Shown here in pieces: positions 1 through 6,412 of a stretch of DNA of 7,466 nucleotides; position 1 is the stretch's first letter, and the number at the start of each line of letters is the position of its first letter. Source of the stretch: an uncultured Oscillospiraceae bacterium (GTDB lineage: Bacteria > Bacillota > Clostridia > Oscillospirales > Acutalibacteraceae); the NCBI GenBank assembly GCA_905211675.1, contig CAJMBP010000069.1, positions 1 through 7,466 on the forward strand, written 5' to 3'. Position numbers and translations under genes: made by a program. The notes beneath the pieces were generated by a model. The model searched no databases and had not been told where the DNA came from. It was given only the letters and a program-made list of their open reading frames with translations.

Positions 1-54
1 GCCGTCAAGCTAAACCGTCTTTTGCTTCAATGTTTTCTTAAGTCACCGCCCCAT

Positions 55-771
55 TTACAGGGCGCTTTTTGCAATTTTTCCGTTCATTCTTGGGTATTTT
101 GGCGGAGTTTGCGATATTTTTTTTGCAATTATAAAGGCTCTCGACTCATTTTCCCGTAAATTTTCGCATATAATTACCGGCTTTTCACAGCCTAAAACAT
201 TATATGCGTTTTGAGCAGACAGTAATTCCTCATTTGCCGAAGCGCCCTTCATTGCCACAAAATGACCGCCCACTTTAACAAACGGTATGCAATATTCGCA
301 CAGTACCGGCAGATTGGCAACCGCTCTTGCGCAGGCAATGTCGAAATTTTCTCTGTAAAGCGGATTTTTTCCGCTGTCCTCGGCGCGCGAATGTACCGTT
401 TGCGCCTGCAAGCCCAGCTCTGAAAGCACGGCGTTTAAAAAAGTAAGACGCTTATTAAGCCCGTCCATTAGGGTAAGCTCTATGTCGGGTCGGGCAATTT
501 TAAGCACCAACCCCGGAAAGCCCGCTCCCGTGCCAACATCGATAATCTTTGATTTAGGCTCGACGCTTACATGCTTAAAAAACAAAAGACAGTCTAAAAA
601 GTGCTTATACAAAACCTCTTCGGGCTCGGTTATTGCGGTGAGATTCATTTTTTCGTTCCATTCGATAAGTAGATTACCGTAAAGGTTAAGTCGGTCTGAC
701 ACGGTTCCGTCAACGGTCAAACCGAATTCTTCACAAAGCGGAACGATTTTTTGAATGTTAAAATCTATCAT
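55..771 (-). CDS. rsmG: 16S rRNA (guanine-N7)-methyltransferase RsmG
   Basis: The 238-residue product matches RsmG (GidB), which uses S-adenosylmethionine to methylate N7 of a guanosine in the 530 loop of 16S rRNA (G527 in E. coli numbering). Visible family features are WNEKMNLTAI (residues 38-47), HFLD (57-60), the SAM-binding glycine motif VGTGAGFPG (79-87) with acidic D103 at the end of the next strand, ARAVA (148-152) and a basic C-terminal tail starting YPR (226-228) and ending KSAL. The length fits the Firmicutes form, longer than the roughly 207-residue E. coli protein. The ATG start is supported by an AAGAGG site a few bases upstream. It is the last gene seen in the mnmE-mnmG-rsmG operon, 17 bp after mnmG. 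Loss of RsmG gives low-level streptomycin resistance in several bacteria (family knowledge). Nothing in the sequence looks damaged. Confidence 0.97.
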   Translation of the reverse strand: MIDFNIQKIVPLCEEFGLTVDGTVSDRLNLYGNLLIEWNEKMNLTAITEPEEVLYKHFLDCLLFFKHVSVEPKSKIIDVGTGAGFPGLVLKIARPDIELTLMDGLNKRLTFLNAVLSELGLQAQTVHSRAEDSGKNPLYRENFDIACARAVANLPVLCEYCIPFVKVGGHFVAMKGASANEELLSAQNAYNVLGCEKPVIICENLRENESRAFIIAKKISQTPPKYPRMNGKIAKSAL

Positions 772-788
772 AAAAACCTCTTGAAATT

Positions 789-2657
789 TTATTTTGAAAG
801 ATATATAAGCAACACCGAAATATCGGCGGGGCTGACGCCCGATATGCGCGATGCCTGACCTATATTTTCGGGTCTTATTTTGTTTAACTTTTCTGCCGCT
901 TCAAGCCGCAGGCCTTTTATAGCCGAATAGTCGAAATCTTTGGGTATTGCTTTGTTTTCGAGTCTCAGCATTTCTTCTACCTGTGCCTGCTGTCGGCTTA
1001 TATAACCCTCATATTTAATTTCTGTTTCTACTCTTTCGCATATATCGTCCGAAAGCTCGGGGCGGCCGGTGTCAAACGGCGCCAAACATTTATAGTCAAG
1101 CTGAGGCCGTTTAATCAGGTCGGCAAGGCGGGTGCCGGTTGTAATAGGAGCGGTGCCGCGGCTATTAAGCATTTCGTTAAGCTCTGCATTGGGAGCGAAA
1201 AATGTTTGGTTAACACGCTCGATTTCTTGCTCTTTGAGTCGCTTTCTCTCCAAGAACTTATCATATTCATCATCATTTATAAGACCCAGCTCGTGACCTA
1301 TGGGCATAAGGCGTTCGTCGGCGTTATCTTGGCGCAAAAGCAGGCGGTATTCACTGCGTGAGGTCATCATACGGTAAGGGTCCGAACAACCCTTTGTTAC
1401 AAGGTCGTCAATAAGGGTGCCTATATATGAAGACGAGCGCGAAAGTATAAGCGCCTCGCGGCCGAGCACCTTGTGCGCGGCGTTAACACCCGCAACAAAG
1501 CCCTGAACGGCGGCCTCTTCATAGCCCGACGAGCCGTTAAATTGACCTGCGCCGTAAAGTCCCGGCTGTTCTTTGATTTCAAGCGTGGCATAAAGCGCAA
1601 GCGGATCAATGCAGTCATATTCAATAGCGTACGCCGTGCGCATAATCTTAACATTTTCGAGCCCCTTTATTGTGCGGTAAAATTTAATCTGCACCTCTTC
1701 GGGCAGTGATGATGACATACCCTGCAAATACATCTCGTCGGTGTTTTCGCCGCAAGGCTCGACAAACATTTGGTGGCGCTGTTTATCGGCAAAGCGCACT
1801 ATTTTGTCCTCAATGCTCGGGCAATAGCGAGGGCCTACACCCTCTATATCGCCGGCATATAACGGCGAGCGATGCAGGTTTTCAAGTATTACTTTTTTTG
1901 TTTCGTCGTTGGTATAGCCTATGTGGCACACCACCTTATTTTCGGGCGGTGTGTCGGTAGAAAAGCTGAACGGCACGGTGCTTTCGTCGCCGTACTGAAC
2001 CTCAAGCTTTGAAAAATCTATGCTGTCACGCGCAACGCGCGCAGGGGTGCCCGTTTTAAAACGGCGAAGGGGAATATTAAGCTTTTTAAGTGATTTTGAC
2101 AGCTCGGTAGCGGGAAAGTTGCCGTCGGGTCCGCTTTCGTAATTTACTTCGCCTATGTAAACCCTGCCGCCTAAAAAGGTACCTGTTGCAAGAATAACGC
2201 ATTTGCACCCGTAATCTGCGCCCAGTCGGGTAACACAATGCCAGAGCCCGTCGCTTCGTTTTTCGATATTTACAATTTCAGCCTGCTTAACATCAAGATT
2301 TTCTTGGGCTTCTACGCAGTGCTTCATATATCCCGAGTAAGCGCGTCGGTCAATCTGTGCACGCAGTGAATAAACCGCGGGGCCTTTGCCTCGGTTTAAC
2401 ATTCGACTTTGAAGGGTGGTGGCGTCTGCCGCCTTGCCCATCTCACCGCCTAAAGCGTCAAGCTCACGCACAAGGTGGCCCTTTGCGGTACCGCCGATTG
2501 ACGGATTGCAGGGCATATTGCCCACCCAGTCAAGATTTATTGTAAACATAACCGTTTTAAGCCCTAAACGTGCAGGGGCTAAAGCCGCCTCAATGCCTGC
2601 GTGTCCGCCGCCTATTACCGCTATGTCGTATTGTTCTGCCAAGTATTCTTTAATCAT
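789..2657 (-). CDS. mnmG: tRNA uridine-5-carboxymethylaminomethyl modification enzyme MnmG
   Basis: The 622-residue product is MnmG (GidA), the FAD- and NADH-using partner of MnmE. Together they place a carboxymethylaminomethyl (or aminomethyl) group on C5 of U34 in tRNAs reading purine-ending two-codon boxes, in the cytoplasm. The dinucleotide-binding motif GGGHAG lies at residues 16-21. The two family signatures are CNPSIGG (50-56) and GPRYCPSIEDK (275-285), which carry the expected catalytic cysteines C50 and C279. A third conserved stretch, GQFNGSSGYEEAAVQG, spans 371-386. The C-terminal helical region (about 550-622), which contacts MnmE and tRNA, is intact. The length is normal (E. coli about 629). 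It lies 9 bp after mnmE, and its AGAGGA ribosome site (2662-2667) touches the mnmE stop codon, suggesting translational coupling. The motifs differ slightly from the commonest forms (GIEAALAPAR rather than GCEAALAAAR) but keep the key residues. Confidence 0.98.
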   Translation of the reverse strand: MIKEYLAEQYDIAVIGGGHAGIEAALAPARLGLKTVMFTINLDWVGNMPCNPSIGGTAKGHLVRELDALGGEMGKAADATTLQSRMLNRGKGPAVYSLRAQIDRRAYSGYMKHCVEAQENLDVKQAEIVNIEKRSDGLWHCVTRLGADYGCKCVILATGTFLGGRVYIGEVNYESGPDGNFPATELSKSLKKLNIPLRRFKTGTPARVARDSIDFSKLEVQYGDESTVPFSFSTDTPPENKVVCHIGYTNDETKKVILENLHRSPLYAGDIEGVGPRYCPSIEDKIVRFADKQRHQMFVEPCGENTDEMYLQGMSSSLPEEVQIKFYRTIKGLENVKIMRTAYAIEYDCIDPLALYATLEIKEQPGLYGAGQFNGSSGYEEAAVQGFVAGVNAAHKVLGREALILSRSSSYIGTLIDDLVTKGCSDPYRMMTSRSEYRLLLRQDNADERLMPIGHELGLINDDEYDKFLERKRLKEQEIERVNQTFFAPNAELNEMLNSRGTAPITTGTRLADLIKRPQLDYKCLAPFDTGRPELSDDICERVETEIKYEGYISRQQAQVEEMLRLENKAIPKDFDYSAIKGLRLEAAEKLNKIRPENIGQASRISGVSPADISVLLIYLSK

Positions 2658-2666
2658 AATTTCCTC

Positions 2667-4031
2667 TTATTTTCCCACGCAAAATCTTTTAAATATTTCA
2701 TCGCAAACTTCGTTTGTTACACGCTTTCCCGTAAGCTCTAACAGTGCTGCCACGGCATCGTCTACGCAAACGCCGACAGCGTCAAGGGTCATGCCGCAGT
2801 CGAGCGCGTCACGCGCGGCGGTTACAGCCTCTGCCGCGCGGCAAACACAGTCGCGCTGGCGCTCGCTTATAAGCACGGTGTCGTCGGGAGAGAGCATTTC
2901 GGTTTCGCAAATTCGGCCGACTGCGCGGCAAAGCTGTTCGTACCCGTCGCCCGAGCGCGCCGAAATTTCAACCGTCTCAAAGCCGTCGAACATTTCTTTT
3001 TTAAGCCGCGGCTCAAGGTCGGTTTTGTTGAGTATAATTATACATTTTTTGCCGTGTATATTATTTAACAGCTGTCTGTCGTTGTCATCAAGCGGAGCGG
3101 AGCTGTCAAAAACCGCCAGCAACAGCTCGGCGTTTTCGATTTTTTGAAGCGCTCTGTCGACGCCGAATTTTTCAACGGTGTCGGTTGTGTTTCGAATGCC
3201 CGCCGTGTCGGCAAGATTAAGTGTCACATCACCCACGGTGACTGTGTTTTCGACTATATCGCGCGTGGTGCCCGCAATGTCGGTAACAATCGAGCGCTCA
3301 CTGCCGCAAAGCATATTCATAAGGGTAGATTTTCCAACATTCGGTTTGCCGACTATGGCACAGCTTATGCCCTCTCTTACGGCGCGGCCCGCGTCATAGG
3401 TAGAAATTAACCTTTCGCATTTTGAAGCGGCATCAGCAAGCAGTTTTGAAAAGTTTTCGTGATTCAGATTTGGTATATCTTCGTCGGGGTAGTCGGTAAA
3501 TGCCGCAATAGACGCCGCGGCCTCAAGTAAATTATCGAGTATGTTTTGCGTGTCGCGGCTTATTCTGCCCGCGCGCGCGCCCTGAGATATTTTAAGCGCC
3601 GCGTCGTTTCGGGCGGATATAAGCCCCATAACGCTTTCGGCTTTTGTAAGGTCAAGCTTGCCGTTTAAAAATGCGCGTTTTGTAAACTCGCCGCCTGTCG
3701 CCATAACGGCGCCGCATTCTAAAACCCTGCGTAAAACCTTGCGTGTTACAATTCTTCCGCCGTGAACCGAAATTTCAACGGTGTCCTCGCCTGTGTAGCT
3801 TTTAGGCGCGCGAAAAACAAGGGCTACCGCATCGTCTACGGTTTCGCCGTTTTTATCGGCAACCCTGCCGTAAGCGGCTTCGTAACCGCCGAGCGCCGAC
3901 AACGGTGCACCCGAAAATGCTTTAAAGCATTTGTCCGCAACCGATATTGCATTTTCACCCGAAATTCTTATAACGCCGATACCGCCCTCACCCAGCGGTG
4001 TGGCAATTGCCGCTATTGTACGCTCAGACAC
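2667..4031 (-). CDS. mnmE: tRNA modification GTPase MnmE
   Basis: The 454-residue product is MnmE (TrmE/ThdF), a dimeric potassium-activated GTPase that works with MnmG on tRNA U34 and binds a folate one-carbon donor. The N-terminal folate-binding domain (about 1-118) starts TIAAIATPLGEGGIGVIRISG. A helical domain is interrupted by the G domain (about 215-375), with Walker A GKPNVGKS (228-235), the GTTRD G2 loop (254-258), DTAG (275-278), NKTD (335-338) and SAR (357-359). The protein ends FCVGK, a variant of the family's FCIGK tail, whose cysteine (C451) is the conserved functional one. The start is GTG: translation MSERTIAAIATP fits the family N-terminus, and an AGAGGG site (4041-4046) sits 9 bases upstream. 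It is the first gene of the minus-strand operon, directly behind its own promoter. In many Firmicutes jag precedes mnmE; here the neighbour is a divergent regulator. Confidence 0.98.
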   Translation of the reverse strand: MSERTIAAIATPLGEGGIGVIRISGENAISVADKCFKAFSGAPLSALGGYEAAYGRVADKNGETVDDAVALVFRAPKSYTGEDTVEISVHGGRIVTRKVLRRVLECGAVMATGGEFTKRAFLNGKLDLTKAESVMGLISARNDAALKISQGARAGRISRDTQNILDNLLEAAASIAAFTDYPDEDIPNLNHENFSKLLADAASKCERLISTYDAGRAVREGISCAIVGKPNVGKSTLMNMLCGSERSIVTDIAGTTRDIVENTVTVGDVTLNLADTAGIRNTTDTVEKFGVDRALQKIENAELLLAVFDSSAPLDDNDRQLLNNIHGKKCIIILNKTDLEPRLKKEMFDGFETVEISARSGDGYEQLCRAVGRICETEMLSPDDTVLISERQRDCVCRAAEAVTAARDALDCGMTLDAVGVCVDDAVAALLELTGKRVTNEVCDEIFKRFCVGK

Positions 4032-4038
4032 CCGTTTT

Positions 4039-4046
4039 CACCCTCT
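4039..4046 (-). promoter_or_regulatory. Ribosome binding site fixing the mnmE GTG start
   Basis: On the minus strand this reads AGAGGGTG, complementary to the 16S rRNA 3' end, with the AGAGGG core 9 bases before a GTG codon. No ATG upstream or shortly downstream gives a better match to the conserved MnmE N-terminus, so this site supports GTG as the start. Confidence 0.75.
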
Positions 4047-4063
4047 TTTTTACTTATCAAAAC

Positions 4064-4092
4064 ATTTTAACACAAAATGAACATATTTTCAA
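4064..4092 (-). promoter_or_regulatory. Sigma-70-type promoter for mnmE-mnmG-rsmG
   Basis: Reading the minus strand, a -35 element TTGAAA (4087-4092) is followed after 17 bp by a -10 element TAAAAT (4064-4069). A TG dinucleotide one base before the -10 gives an extended -10 element. Transcription would begin near 4057, leaving a leader of about 25 nt that contains the mnmE ribosome site. No other candidate of this quality lies between mnmE and the divergent gene. This is read from the sequence only; the start site is inferred. Confidence 0.7.
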
Positions 4093-4107
4093 TATTCTTA
4101 TTTGTGG

Positions 4108-4136
4108 TTGACAATAACGGTTTGTTTTTTTATAAT
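4108..4136 (+). promoter_or_regulatory. Consensus sigma-70 promoter for the Lrp-aminotransferase-lemA-TPM operon
   Basis: A perfect -35 (TTGACA, 4108-4113) and a perfect -10 (TATAAT, 4131-4136) are separated by the ideal 17 bp, with a T-rich spacer. The predicted start is near 4143, about 45 nt ahead of the regulator's ATG. A promoter this strong in front of a likely autoregulated repressor gene suggests that expression is set by repression, in keeping with the palindrome that covers the -10. The -35 is separated from the -35 of the divergent mnmE promoter by only 15 bp, so a protein bound here could affect both units. Confidence 0.85.
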
Positions 4137-4149
4137 TATAATAATTATA
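4131..4149. promoter_or_regulatory. Candidate operator: 19-bp perfect palindrome over the -10 region
   Basis: The sequence TATAATTATAATAATTATA consists of two 9-bp arms that are exact reverse complements around one central A. It starts on the -10 hexamer and runs past the predicted transcription start, a classic position for a repressor site. Lrp/AsnC proteins bind AT-rich palindromes of about this size and often control their own gene, so the product of the next gene is the likely ligand. The site contains only A and T, so part of the symmetry could be chance. The operator role is inference. Confidence 0.45.
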
Positions 4150-4172
4150 CCATGTTTGTGCGAGATATACCG

Positions 4173-4180
4173 TAGGAGGT
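4173..4180 (+). promoter_or_regulatory. Strong ribosome binding site of the Lrp/AsnC regulator
   Basis: TAGGAGGT is a near-perfect anti-16S match placed 7 bases before the ATG at 4188. It confirms that ATG as the start, which gives a regulator slightly shorter at its N-terminus than typical Lrp proteins. Confidence 0.85.
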
Positions 4181-4187
4181 TTTATAT

Positions 4188-4670
4188 ATGAAAAATGAAC
4201 TTTTAAAACTGCTTGCCACTAATGCGCGTTACACATTAGAGCAGCTCTCTTCAATGCTTGCCGCAACACCCGAGGCGGTTGCCGCCGAGATTGACGCACT
4301 CCAGAAGCAGGGCGTTATTTGCGGATATAAAGCCGTTATAGATTGGGAAAAGGTTGACGCCACAAGCGTTTCTGCCATAATTGAGCTTAATGTTGTGCCC
4401 AAGGCTGATTTAGGCTTTGAAGAGGTTGCTGAAAGGGTGTCCTCATACCCCGAGGTAGAGGCGGTTTATCTTATGTCGGGCGCTTATGACCTTAATGTTG
4501 TTGTAAGGGGTAAAACCTTGCAGGACATTGCGCGTTTTGTAGCCCGTGAGCTTGCAACAATAGATTCGGTTACATCAACCGCCACGCATTTTGTTATGCG
4601 CCGCTACAAAGAAATGGGCGTAAAGCTTTTTGAAGGCGAACCTGACGACAGGGGGACATATTTGTTATGA
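4188..4670 (+). CDS. Lrp/AsnC-family transcriptional regulator (AlaR/YugG-like)
   Basis: The 160-residue product has the two-part Lrp/AsnC layout. A winged helix-turn-helix occupies about residues 1-50, with the helix-turn-helix around TLEQLSSMLAATPEAVAAEI (16-35) and the wing GVICGYKAVID (42-52). An effector-binding/oligomerisation RAM domain follows (about 60-140), with the typical glycine/aspartate turn SGAYDLNVVVRG (97-108) and a strand ending FVMRRYKEMGVKL (135-147). Such proteins form dimers and higher oligomers, sense amino acids and often regulate themselves and an adjacent metabolic gene. Its stop codon overlaps the aminotransferase start (ATGA), so the two are almost certainly co-expressed. 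The pairing resembles B. subtilis yugG-yugH (alaR-alaT), which suggests control of alanine synthesis, but the ligand cannot be read from the sequence. A strong promoter with a palindrome lies just upstream. Confidence 0.93.
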   Translation: MKNELLKLLATNARYTLEQLSSMLAATPEAVAAEIDALQKQGVICGYKAVIDWEKVDATSVSAIIELNVVPKADLGFEEVAERVSSYPEVEAVYLMSGAYDLNVVVRGKTLQDIARFVARELATIDSVTSTATHFVMRRYKEMGVKLFEGEPDDRGTYLL

Positions 4671-5836
4671 TAGACTATTCAAAAATACTGTCTGATACTG
4701 TTGTCGGAATAAAGCCTTCAGGTATAAGAAAGTTTTTTGATATAGCCGCCACTATGGACGATGTAATATCACTCGGCGTGGGCGAGCCCGATTTTCAAAC
4801 ACCGTGGTCGGTAAGAAAGGCGGGTATAACCTCGCTTGAAAAAGGAAAAACTAAATATACCTCAAATTCCGGTCTTGAAAAATTAAGACAGGAAATCTCG
4901 AATTATATTGACCGAAAATACGGCGTAAGCTATGACGCTTCGCATGAGGTGCTGGTTTCGGTAGGTGGCAGTGAGGCGATTGACGCCACACTTCGCGCAG
5001 TTATAACACCGGGCGACGAGGTTATAATTCCTCAACCCTCTTATGTGTGCTATGAGCCCATAACCAAGCTGTGCGGCGGTGTGCCCGTAATAATTGAAAC
5101 CTTGGCTGAAAACGATTTTAAAGTAACGACCGAGCAGTTAAAAAATGCAATAAGCGATAAAACAAAGGCGCTCATTTTGCCATACCCCTGCAATCCCACG
5201 GGTGCAATTATGGAACGCGCCGATTTGCAGGCGCTTGCCGAAGTTTTACGCGATACAAATATTTTGGTAATTTCCGACGAGATTTATTCGGAGCTTACCT
5301 TCTCGGACAAACCGCATGTTTCAATCGCTTCGATCGACGGTATGCGCGAGCGCACGGTTATGATAAACGGTTTTTCAAAAACATTTTCAATGACGGGCTG
5401 GCGGCTCGGCTTTGCCTGCGGACCGCAGCAAATTATTTCACAGCTTACAAAAATACATCAGTTTGCAATAATGTGCGCGCCGACAATGTCGCAGTACGCC
5501 GCGATAGAAGCGCTTCGCGGCTGTGATGAGGCGGTGGCTCAAATGAAGGCGGAATACAACCGCCGCCGCAGACTTATGGTAGACGGATTTAACAAGGCGG
5601 GTCTTGCCTGCCGCGAGCCCAAAGGCGCTTTTTATGCCTTTCCGTGTATAAAAAGCACAGGCCTTACAAGCGACGAATTCTGCGAAAAGCTGCTTGAAAA
5701 AAAGCATGTGGCGGTAGTGCCGGGCACTGCGTTCGGTAAAGGCGGCGAGGGCTTTGTGCGCGCGTCGTACTGCTACAGCCCCGAGCATATAATTGAAGCG
5801 ATAAGAAGAATAGAAGAATTTGTAAAGGAGATTTAA
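4667..5836 (+). CDS. PLP-dependent class I/II aminotransferase, probably alanine transaminase (AlaT/YugH-like)
   Basis: The 389-residue product is a fold-type I aminotransferase that moves an amino group between an amino acid and a 2-oxo acid in the cytoplasm. Visible features are the N-terminal SLGVGEPDFQTP (35-46), the cofactor-phosphate loop VGGSEAI (99-105), NPTG (176-179) with the PLP-ring asparagine N176, SDEIYSEL (203-210) with D204 and Y207, the Schiff-base lysine K238 in SKTFSMTGWRLG (237-248) with phosphate-binding R246, and the substrate-carboxylate arginine R365 in EGFVRASYCYS. All catalytic residues are present and the length is normal. The ATG overlaps the regulator's stop by 4 bp; a GGGGG run (4651-4655) is a rather distant ribosome site, consistent with coupling. 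The link to an Lrp-type gene favours an alanine aminotransferase, but aspartate, aromatic or N-acetyl-diaminopimelate (PatA-like) activity cannot be excluded by sequence reading. Confidence 0.93.
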   Translation: MIDYSKILSDTVVGIKPSGIRKFFDIAATMDDVISLGVGEPDFQTPWSVRKAGITSLEKGKTKYTSNSGLEKLRQEISNYIDRKYGVSYDASHEVLVSVGGSEAIDATLRAVITPGDEVIIPQPSYVCYEPITKLCGGVPVIIETLAENDFKVTTEQLKNAISDKTKALILPYPCNPTGAIMERADLQALAEVLRDTNILVISDEIYSELTFSDKPHVSIASIDGMRERTVMINGFSKTFSMTGWRLGFACGPQQIISQLTKIHQFAIMCAPTMSQYAAIEALRGCDEAVAQMKAEYNRRRRLMVDGFNKAGLACREPKGAFYAFPCIKSTGLTSDEFCEKLLEKKHVAVVPGTAFGKGGEGFVRASYCYSPEHIIEAIRRIEEFVKEI

Positions 5837-5838
5837 TT

Positions 5839-6411
5839 ATGAAAAAGAAGGGTTTGTTAATTTTAATTTCCGTTATTGCCGTAGTTGCGGTTGTTGCAAT
5901 CGCATTTGTATCATCATACAACGGTTTTGTCGAAAAAGAAGAGGCTGTAAAAACAGCCCAGTCTGCCATTTCGGTACAGCTTGAACGCCGTGCCGATTTA
6001 ATACCTAACTTTGTAAAAACGGCAAAGGGCTATTCCGATTATGAGCAATCTACATTCACCGCCGTAACCGAGGCGCGTGCAAAGGTATCGGCGGCTTCGG
6101 ACGCCGAGGAGCAGGCGGCGGCTTCCGCCCAGCTTGACAGCGCGATTGATGTTTGGGTAAACGCCGTAACCGAGGCATACCCTGAGCTTAAAGCCGACAA
6201 ATTATACATTGATTTGCAAACCGAGCTTGCTGGAACAGAAAACCGAATTGCCGTAGCCCGAAAAGATTACAATGAAGCCGCAACCGTTTACAACAAGTCG
6301 GTTCGCCGCTTCCCCGGCAATATTGTGGCGGCAATATTCGGCTTTGAAAAGGTTGAATACTTTGAAGCACCCGATTCTGCAAACGATGCACCTCAGGTAG
6401 ATTTCAGCTAA
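5839..6411 (+). CDS. lemA: LemA family membrane protein
   Basis: The 190-residue product is a full-length LemA protein. One membrane segment (about 5-25) follows a basic start (MKKKG). Next come the family motifs SYNGFVEKEEAV (26-37), VQLERRADLIPNFVKTAKGY (46-65), YPELKAD (114-120), an alternating helix with LAGTENRIAVARKDYNEA (130-147) and the end motif FPGNIVAAIFGFEKVEYFEA (158-177). The soluble part is an all-helical coiled bundle with an alanine-rich stretch near 82-102. The positive N-terminus suggests N-inside topology with the bundle outside, although LemA topology is debated. The molecular role is unknown. The AAAGGAG ribosome site (5824-5830) lies within the last codons of the aminotransferase, whose stop is 2 bp away, so it belongs to the same transcript. 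Pairing with a TPM-domain gene is common for this family. Confidence 0.95.
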   Translation: MKKKGLLILISVIAVVAVVAIAFVSSYNGFVEKEEAVKTAQSAISVQLERRADLIPNFVKTAKGYSDYEQSTFTAVTEARAKVSAASDAEEQAAASAQLDSAIDVWVNAVTEAYPELKADKLYIDLQTELAGTENRIAVARKDYNEAATVYNKSVRRFPGNIVAAIFGFEKVEYFEAPDSANDAPQVDFS

Positions 6412-6412
6412 T

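Noticed and set aside
1..54. Sequence beyond the rsmG stop, with a 5-bp stem (CGCCC/GGGCG) over the stop codon
   Set aside because: The stem is short and lacks a following T-run on the minus strand, so it is not called a terminator. The 54 bases contain no supportable gene start.
2416..3147. Long plus-strand open frame (243 codons) opposite the mnmG start and mnmE end
   Set aside because: It is antisense to two clearly real genes, is extremely serine-rich as expected from a mirrored frame, has no recognisable domain and would cross a gene boundary.
4152..4175. Possible 7-codon leader peptide (MFVRDIP, stop TAG) ahead of the regulator, with its stop touching the ribosome site
   Set aside because: Its ATG would lie about 9 nt from the predicted transcript start with no ribosome site, and it has no run of regulatory codons. 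It is most likely chance.
4146..4187. TATACC repeated 20 bp apart and a weak hairpin that could hide the AGGAGG site
   Set aside because: A 6-bp repeat is expected by chance in AT-rich DNA. The hairpin has a 3-nt bulge and only 3 pairs next to the loop, so it is not convincing as a riboswitch or attenuator.
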